Shown one piece after another: positions 57,395 through 64,000 of a stretch of DNA of 64,000 nt. The notes beneath the pieces are model-generated. The model was not told the DNA's origin, did not search any database, and saw only the letters and a program-made list of their open reading frames with translations. The number at the start of each line of letters is the position of its first letter. Position 1 is the first letter of the stretch. The position numbers and the translations under genes were made by a program. This stretch comes from Delphinapterus leucas (lineage: Eukaryota > Chordata > Mammalia > Artiodactyla > Monodontidae). The DNA lies in the NCBI RefSeq assembly GCF_002288925.2, contig NW_022098044.1:13396216-13460215 (forward strand), read 5' to 3'.

Positions 57395-57665
57395 GAGGGC
57401 AGCATGGCATGGTAGGTGTAAACACAGGCCTGGAGCCCAGATTGCTAAGGCCTCAATCTCAGTGCTGTGCTAACTGTATGGCCATCGGGGAAATCATTTG
57501 ACCTATCAGTGCCTAATTGTCTTATCTGTAGAGTGGGAATAATAATAATAATAATAATACCACTATCTATCTCATGGAGCTGCTGAGATAATTCAGTGAG
57601 TTAACATATATAAAAATGTAATTTAGTACGTGGCTCATTTCACATTATACAAGTATTTATTATTA
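57395..57665 (+). mobile_element. MIR SINE with (AAT)n expansion
   Basis: 'tgtgctaactgtatggccat', 'tgacctatcagtgcctaatt' and 'tctgtagagtgggaataata', followed by an expanded aat repeat (57539-57559), then 'ctatctcatggagctgctga'. A near full-length MIR. Confidence 0.88.
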
Positions 57666-57879
57666 TCAATAATAATATCAAATGCCTATATAAAACCAAA
57701 AGTCAAAATTATACTTGGCATACCCAATCCTTACTAAAACTATGGTATACTCTCACTACTGTCATTTACTATCATTTGGCAGGTTCCAAACAATTCAATA
57801 AGATAAGGAAAAATGAGTCATACATATGGAAAGAAGGAATCACATTATTATTTGAAAACTGATTATGTACTAAAACAAA

Positions 57880-59220
57880 CCAAAGGAATCAACTGAAACA
57901 GAAAATCTATTAGATATAAGGCAAGAATTGAGTAAGTAGACAGGTAACAAATTAAATATACAAAAATCAATTTTCTTTCTATGAACCAGCAAAATAAATT
58001 AAGTATAATAAAAATTCCATTCACAATAGCAACACAACACTAAAATATTTAGGAATGGAATTAATAGTAAGTACTCTAAGGGTTATATGATAAATCCCAG
58101 GACTTTACCAAGAGATAACAGGTAAAATTTAAATAAATGAAGAAATATGCTGAATTCTGGGAAAGCAGTGACCAAAAGCATGCAATATCAATTCTCCTCA
58201 TATCAGTCTATAAAAGCGTAGAAATCAAAACAGCAATGGGGATTTTCAGACTTGGCAAACTAAATCCACTTTAGAAGAATACATGGCAAAAATATCCCAG
58301 AATAATTTTGGAATAAAGAGTAAAAATAATGAGGGTTTTCCTTTACAAATAGGCAAAAGATCTTACACATTTACAATAATTTGCTGTTATGGTACTGATG
58401 CAAAATATGGCAGCAGATCAAGGGAAGAATGCAGAAAGCACCAAAACCTTGGAATATGTGAAAGTTTGCATATGATAAAAGTACCTTTCAATTCACCAGG
58501 AAATGGATTATGATGGAGCTAAAACAAAAACAACTGGTTAATATTTGAAGTAAAACTCTTAACACAAATACAAAATTACTTAATTTTGATTAAAGAGTTA
58601 AATATAAATATTTAAAAATCAAGCAATAATAAAGAATAAAATACAGATTTACATGTTCTATCATCTCCAGACCAGGAGGTCTTTCAATGCATATCCCCAA
58701 AGAAGAAACCATAAAGGAAAATATTAGTGAGTGGATAAATAAAATATAAATATATCTAAATTGCCTAAAATATTACAAGTGAAACTAAACATAATTTTAA
58801 TAAAGGGACAAATAACCTCACTTGATATAAAGTGCAAATTACTATAACAATAAAATATCACGATTTGCTTCTCAATTCAGGTTTAGCCTTGATCACTAAA
58901 TTGTACTGATCTGCTGGTCCAAAGCTATAAAAAGGCACTATCATAGTCTGTTACCAATGGAAGTACATATAGTTGCAGTATTTCCAAAGGACAATTTGAA
59001 AATATATTTCAAAAGCCTTAAGAATGTTTAAGTTCTTGGAGTTCATTCAAATTCCAGAAATCATTATTAAGAAAATAATCGTAAGATGAACAAGAAAGTC
59101 CTAAATGTGCACCAGTATATTACTAGCCAAATAAGCTTGAGTATATTCACATCATGGAATATTAATATTATGATGTGCTTTGAAGAGACAACACCATGGG
59201 GATAATTTCACAATAGAGTA
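57880..59220 (+). mobile_element. Old L1 ORF2 remnant
   Basis: 'cacaatagcaacacaacact', 'aatatttaggaatggaatta', 'agtctataaaagcgtagaaa' and 'cagcaatggggattttcaga' follow the RT-distal part of L1 ORF2. Heavily mutated, no long frame. The right end runs up to the younger L1 at 59255. Confidence 0.65.
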
Positions 59221-59254
59221 TTTTTTTAAGTATCTGTGGAATGTTTTAATTTCT

Positions 59255-59725
59255 TTTTTTTTAATTTTTAATTTTATATTATAGTTGATTTACAATGTTG
59301 TGTTAGTTTCAGGTGTACAGCAAAGTGCATCAGTTATACATATACATACACATACATCTATTTTTTTCCAGATTCTTTTCCCATATAGGTTACTGTATTA
59401 CAGAGTACTGAGTAGAGTACCCTGTGCTATAAGGTAGGTCCTTGTTGATTAACTATGTTATATATAGTAGTGTGTGTATGTTAATCCCAACCTCCTAATT
59501 TATCCCTCCTCTCACAACCTTTCCCCTTTGTTAAGCATAACTTTGTTCTCTAAGCCTGTGAGTCTGTTTCTGTTTTGTAAATAAGTACATTTGATCATTT
59601 TTTAAGATTCCACATATAAGTGATATCATAGGACATTCGTATTTCACTGTCTGACTTACTTCACTTAGTATGATAAACTCTAGGTCCATCCATGTTGCTG
59701 CAAATGGCATTATTTAATTCAATAT
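59255..59725 (-). mobile_element. L1 3' end (minus strand), intermediate age
   Basis: T-rich tail then reverse-complement L1 3' sequence: 'acaatgttgtgttagtttca', 'ggtaggtccttgttgattaa', 'gcctgtgagtctgtttctgt', 'ctgacttacttcacttagta' and 'ggtccatccatgttgctgca'. Same subfamily as the copies at 41625 and 54219. About 470 bp, reaching into the end of ORF2. Confidence 0.9.
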
Positions 59726-60959
59726 AGTATTACAAGCTATAAATCCACTACAGTGTAGTATACCCATTGTGATCCTAATTTTATTAAAAAATTTTTAAAC
59801 AATTTACATGTACAAAAATGTTAAAAGTAGTTAGAAATGCATGATGATGAGGGTACCCACTTTAATTTTTTTCCTTGTTCGTTTTCCTTATTTTTAGTAA
59901 TTGCTTTTTCACTCATATTTCCTTAAGCAATGCACCTAAGCCTGGCAAGAGTAGTATATCTGAATGAATATTATTTTATATGTGATTTTAAATTTATAAG
60001 TAAAATTAAAATTCATTTTAATAATTCCTTAGTTAAGTTAAAATTAAATCAAATATTTGAATTTAAATATTTAATTAGGACAAAAGGCAAAGAATAAAGC
60101 TGGTTAGTCACATCAACTTTCTTGAGTACCTGTTTCCTCCTTCACAAACATTACTTGGTATCCTCTAGATTCTCCTTAATTCCTTTAGGTCACTGAGCCT
60201 GTGCCTATTTTCATTTTGGGGTTAAACACCTTAAGGTCTAGTAAAAATATAGCAACAAGAAGTCTACTCCCTTGGTATTGTCCCCAGAAACATTCTCAGA
60301 ATCTTTACAAACTGCCGGCGTGAGTTGAGAGACAGTGACTTTTAGAGTTTTAAATGAGTTTGGAGAGGTTGTGAGTGAATTAAGTTTGTACATCCTTTTT
60401 CCTGACATGCACCCAGCAGAGAAGTTAAAACTGAGCCAATCCAGCCATGCAGATCTGTGAACTCTAATAGGTGGCAGAGAAGAAAGCAAGAAAGCCGGTG
60501 GGCGGGGCTCCTCGGCTTCCTTGCTTATCGACCCCATCAGATGGATTCTAATGCTTTCACACTGAAGACCAAATCAATCGCGAAGCACGTTGATGTCTCT
60601 GCCAGACTCCATCTGATGGGCTCCTGTGTACAAAGCCCCTCTGTATCCATCCTTTCAGCCCCGGCTTCCTAATCCATTACTGACAATTGTTTCCTTAGTA
60701 ACTGCAAAAAGGCCCTATATTCATGGAAACAGCAGGGCTGAAGGTGTGGGCTGGATTTCAAATGTGTCCTTTATTTCTGTGCTGGACCTTCCCTGGGTCT
60801 TTTATTGGTAAATGTGTGCTTAAGCCATGAATGACACAGCAGACAGCTAAGTCCTCTGTGATTGCCTTTCCATGTCTTTCTGGACCACGCATATGAGAGT
60901 AAATATGAATCAGAGACTGTATCTTAGACAGCCTAGAATTTGAGCAGAGAGGAATCTTA
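59726..60959. other. Unassigned, with a 12-bp inverted repeat
   Basis: AT-rich to about 60230, then more GC. No gene recognised. The minus frame 60238-60537 (99 codons) and plus frames at 60457 and 60626 have no recognisable features. Confidence 0.45.
60533..60620. repeat. Perfect 12-bp inverted repeat, 64-bp spacer
   Basis: cccatcagatgg at 60533-60544 and its exact reverse complement ccatctgatggg at 60609-60620. Each arm holds an E-box (CAGATG/CATCTG), the site class of bHLH factors. May be chance; no element boundary coincides with it. Confidence 0.6.
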
Positions 60960-61080
60960 GCAAGCTTAACTCTCTGTTTTATAGATGCATAAACTGACAA
61001 TGCCCTATACAAAGTTATGTAGCTAAGTGCCAGTAGAACCAGGCTTAAAATAAATGTTCCCCTGACACTAATCAAATGTC
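60960..61080 (-). mobile_element. Probable MIR SINE, degraded (minus strand)
   Basis: 'gttttatagatgcataaact', 'agttatgtagctaagtgcca' and 'gtagaaccaggcttaaaata' resemble reverse-complement MIR. Confidence 0.6.
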
Positions 61081-61987
61081 CATGTCAATACACAAGGCTT
61101 CAAACTTCACATTCCTGTTTAATAAAAGATTTGGAGTTCATCTTTTCTTAGAGGTTATGTGCCTCTATAAGTCTTACCTTTCAGCAGGAATAAGTACAAG
61201 CCCAATCATAAGCAATTAGGTTGTCACCTTCCTTCTCTATTTCCACCCACTGTCCCTGGCACTCATCTTCCCTGGCCCTTTGATCCCTTAGCACTGCCCT
61301 TGGTTCCTGAAACCTGCCCTAGCCCGCTTTATGATGACTAGCTGCAGCAATCTCTCTAGCCCTGGGTCCCTAGAGGTGCTCTGAGATCCAGTTTTGAATT
61401 TTCCTTCTAGTGTCACAGATTGGCGGGGAGGGTGGGAGAAGGTCCCCTGCCTCTGTCTATGAGTTATATACAATATTTTGAGGAACGTGTCTGAAAAAGA
61501 CAATGACCAATCAGAACAGATGCTGGTCATAGCAATGGAGCAGAGTTCTGCTTTGCCAGGTTTGTATCCTGTGGTTTCTGAATCTTGATATGGTCCTGAA
61601 GGAATATGGAAGAGTGAGGGAGAACAGGATAGTGAAGGGGTGGGTGGGAGTTTCACTTGGAGGGCATAAGCAGTGGCTATTAACGCACAGATGTGAAAGT
61701 ATTTCAATTCCCTACACAGTGGAATACCAACCCTAACCCTTATCCAGGTCTCCAGGCTCCACACCAGTCCGTCCAAGTACACCCAGTTTCCCTGTCTGGT
61801 GAGGGGGATGGGACACAAACCAAAACTATTTTCAAAAGGTGAAATAACATTAAGATGAAGCTGCAGCCCCCAATTTTCCATAAATATAGCTTCTCCCAGG
61901 AGAGTGGCCCGCCAGACATGCCTTCACTAGTCACGCTGGATGGCCAGTGGCTTTGGGAGGGTAAGAGCACCATAGCAATATTCAAGT
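61081..61987. other. Unassigned; contains the longest non-repeat open frame
   Basis: A 197-codon frame on the minus strand (61288-61881) has no recognised domain or signal and no sign of conservation that can be judged here. It is probably a chance frame in locally GC-rich sequence. Confidence 0.4.
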
Positions 61988-62095
61988 CCAGCACTTCTCA
62001 AAGCGTGGTCCCCAGATTAGTGTTTGCCTGTGAAATGTTTGTGAACACTTATCTGTGATGAAATAAGAGACCTGAGACTGAATATAAATCAATCA
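61988..62095. mobile_element. Possible hAT (MER5-like) fragment
   Basis: 'ccagcacttctcaaagcgtg' and 'gtccccagattagtgtttgc' recall the start of a MER5-type Charlie MITE; the rest is not readable. Confidence 0.3.
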
Positions 62096-62309
62096 TGTGA
62101 CCAAGTACACATGTTTAGTTCATCTGATTGTTTTTTTCCAAGGAAGGGAGCACTGCGATTGTGCTTATTTATATTCTGGTACAAGTTTCCTATATCTTTG
62201 CAGCAACCGATGAATCAACAGTTCAGGGACCAGACAGTTTGTCTTCTCCTGCTCCAGAATAAACTCCCCAACAAGGCCTCGGCTTTGAACAATGCAAAAG
62301 GAATATTTT

Positions 62310-62525
62310 GGGAGTCAATTCTCTGGGATCTGAATCTCAATTCTGCCACTTCTTATCCCAATGACCATGTTCAAGTTATGTAACCTCTTTGAATTCAAGT
62401 TCTTCCTTAAAATGGGAAAATATTATATATCACTTAAGTGTTTCTATGAATATTAAATGAAATATAATGTGCACATGTACTATACGGATGCACAAAGTAG
62501 ATGCTCCATAAATGTGAATTTCAGG
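62310..62525 (+). mobile_element. MIR SINE
   Basis: 'gggatctgaatctcaattct', 'catgttcaagttatgtaacc' and 'cttccttaaaatgggaaaat', then the tail 'agtagatgctccataaatgt'. Near full-length, plus orientation. Confidence 0.87.
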
Positions 62526-62609
62526 CATTTTTTTCTACATGCACTACTACACACACGGGCCTAGAAATCTGTATAAATCACATTTATACATAACATATAA
62601 ATATATGTA

Positions 62610-62702
62610 TGTCCTTAAAACTTAAAAATAGAGTTACCATATGATCCAGTGATCCCAATCCTGGGCATATATCTGGAGGAAACTCTATTTTGAAGATACA
62701 TG
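62610..62702 (+). mobile_element. Older L1 ORF2 fragment
   Basis: 'gttaccatatgatccagtga' and 'ctgggcatatatctggagga' belong to the ORF2 3' region, as also seen at 27187. The young full-length L1 begins immediately after 'gaagatacatg', so this is its insertion target. Confidence 0.75.
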
Positions 62703-62715
62703 GGGGACTTCCGGG

Positions 62716-62725
62716 AAGATGGCGG
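62716..62725 (+). promoter_or_regulatory. YY1-like site at the L1 5' end
   Basis: aagatggcgg, 14-23 bp into the element, matches the core of YY1 sites (AAGATGGC) and lies at the same place as the YY1 site that sets the start position in human L1. Position and motif are seen; function is inferred from the human element. Confidence 0.65.
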
Positions 62726-62949
62726 AAAAGTAAGACGCGGAGATCACCTTCCTCCCCACAGATACACCAGAAATACATCTACATGTGGAACAACTCACAC
62801 AGAACACCTACTGAACGCTGGCAGAAGAACTCAGACCTCCCAAAAGGCAAGAAACCCCCCCACGTAACTGGGTAGGGCAAAAGAAAAAAGAATAAACAGA
62901 GACAAAAGAATAGGGACGGTACCTGCACCAGCGGGAAGGAGCTGTGAAG

Positions 62950-63770
62950 GAGGAAAAGTGTCCACACACTAGGAAGCCCCTTCGCGGACGGAGACTGCGG
63001 GTGGCGGAGCGGGGGAGCATCGGAGCCGCGGAGGAGAGCACAGCAACAGGGGTGCGGAGGGCAAAGCGGAGAGATTCCAGCACAGAGGATCAGGGCCGAC
63101 TGGCACTCACCAGCCGAGAGGCTTGTCTGTTCACCCGCCGGGGCGGGCGGGGCTGGGAGCTGAGGCTCGGGCTTCAGTCGGAGCGCAGGGAGAGGACTGG
63201 GGTGGGCGGCGTGAACACAGCCTGCAGGGCATTAGTGCGCCGCGGCTAGCCGGGAAGGAGTCCGGGGAAAAGTCTGGACCTGCCAAAGAGGCAAGAGACT
63301 TTTTCTTCCCTCTTTATTTCCTGGTGCGCGAGGAGAGGGGATTAAGAGCGCTGCTTAAAGGAGCTCCAGAGACGGGCGCGAGCCGCGGCTAAAAGTGCGG
63401 ACCCCAGAGACAGACATGAGACGCTAAGGCCGCTGTTACTGCCACCAAGAAGCCTGTGTGCGAACACAGGTCACTATCCACACCCCCTTCCGGGAAGCCT
63501 GTGCAGCCCGCCACTGCCAGAGTCCCGAGATCCAGGGACAACTCCCCCGGGAGAACGCACGGCACGCCTCAGGCTTGCGCAACGTCACGCCGGCCTCTGC
63601 CGCCGCAGGCCCGCCCCGCACTCCGTGCCCCTCCCTCCCCCGGCCTAAGTGAGCCAGAGCTCCTGAATCAGCGGCTCCTTTAACCCCGTCCTGTCTGAGC
63701 AAAGAACAGACGCCCTCCGGCGACCTACACGCAGAGGCGGGTCCGAAACCAAAGCTGAGCCCCTGGGAGC
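62950..63770 (+). promoter_or_regulatory. CpG-rich L1 promoter region
   Basis: Dense CpG (ggcggagcgggg, ccgccggggcgggcggggct, gacgggcgcgagccgcggct) in an otherwise CpG-poor window. It contains GC boxes (Sp1-like ggggcgggcggggc near 63140). Retained CpGs suggest the copy is young, since methylated CpGs decay quickly. In the genome such regions are usually silenced by methylation. Confidence 0.7.
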
Positions 63771-64000
63771 TGTGAGAACAAAGAAGAGAAAGGGAAATCT
63801 CTCCCAGCAGCCTCAGAAACAGCGGATTAAAGCTCCACAATCAACTTGATGTACCCTGCATCTGTGGAAAACATGAATAGACAACGAATCATCCCAAATT
63901 AAGGAGCCCTGTGGATGAAAGGCTCTTGGTGCTACAGCCAGGAGTTAGTGCTGTGCCTCTGAGGTGGGAGAGCCAACTTCAGGACACTGGTCCACAAGAC

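Larger units (their letters stand above)
62703..64000 (+). mobile_element. Full-length-type young L1, 5' UTR (continues off window)
   Basis: Starts ggggacttccgggaagatgg, the 5' terminus of young cetacean L1s, and continues through a GC- and CpG-rich 5' UTR to the window edge. Recognisable stretches include 'ggagatcaccttcctcccca', 'gaacgctggcagaagaactc', 'tggtgcgcgaggagagggga' and 'cctgcatctgtggaaaacat'. All 1,298 bp appear to be 5' UTR; ORF1 should begin beyond 64000. Whether ORF1 and ORF2 are intact cannot be seen. All plus and minus frames in 62690-63840 lie in this UTR. Confidence 0.93.

Noticed and set aside
62944..63683. Novel genes in the GC-rich right end
   Set aside because: The region matches the 5' UTR of young cetacean L1; frames there are by-products of high GC.
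1..64000. A new multi-gene biological system
   Set aside because: No cluster of coding genes exists in the window. The content is repeats and unique non-coding DNA with at most one or two isolated candidate exons.

Overview
This is a mammalian nuclear window, almost certainly from a cetacean (whale, dolphin or porpoise). The evidence is in the repeats. Six copies of a young tRNA-Glu-derived SINE of the cetacean CHR type begin with the motif gggcttccctggtgg, and longer CHR relatives are also present. Several young L1 3' ends are of the whale type, and the window ends in the CpG-rich 5' end of a full-length young L1. Older mammalian repeats (MIR, L2, MLT1 LTR, Tigger and hAT DNA transposons, decayed L1) fill much of the rest. 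These identifications come from memory of consensus sequences, without a database search.

No complete protein gene is visible. The window reads as intergenic or deep intronic sequence, and nearly all long open frames are frames through repeats. The one good coding candidate is a 164-bp minus-strand exon at 49548-49711: open throughout, with a perfect GTAAGT donor and a usable acceptor. If real, some or all of the window is intron of a minus-strand gene that I could not name. A weaker 47-bp plus-strand exon candidate lies at 9179-9225.

Layout. 1-16 kb: SINEs, MIR and L2 with unique sequence between, a tandemly duplicated L2 segment (4.1-4.4 kb), a Tigger element inside a MIR (7.7 kb), a long GGAAA microsatellite and a 10-N assembly gap inside a SINE (13.7-13.9 kb). 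16-28.4 kb: an hAT element, young L1 tails, an MLT1 LTR, and an old L1 interrupted by a younger L1 with a probable 3' transduction (26.6-28.4 kb). 28.4-42.6 kb: largely repeat-poor AT-rich DNA with scattered MIR, two SINEs, one hAT element inside a MIR, and a 5'-inverted L1. 42.6-46.1 kb: a long decayed L1 with a young opposed L1 nested in it. 46.1-50.3 kb: almost repeat-free, containing the candidate exon. 50.3-62.7 kb: mostly old L1 debris, including a U6 snRNA-L1 chimeric retrocopy at 54.1 kb. 62.7-64 kb: 5' UTR and promoter of a full-length L1 that runs off the window.

I found no new multi-gene system. The points most worth following are the unassigned exon, the U6/L1 chimera, the probable L1 3' transduction and the intact L1 promoter at the right edge. 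Boundaries of the old repeats are approximate (tens of bases), because they were read by eye.
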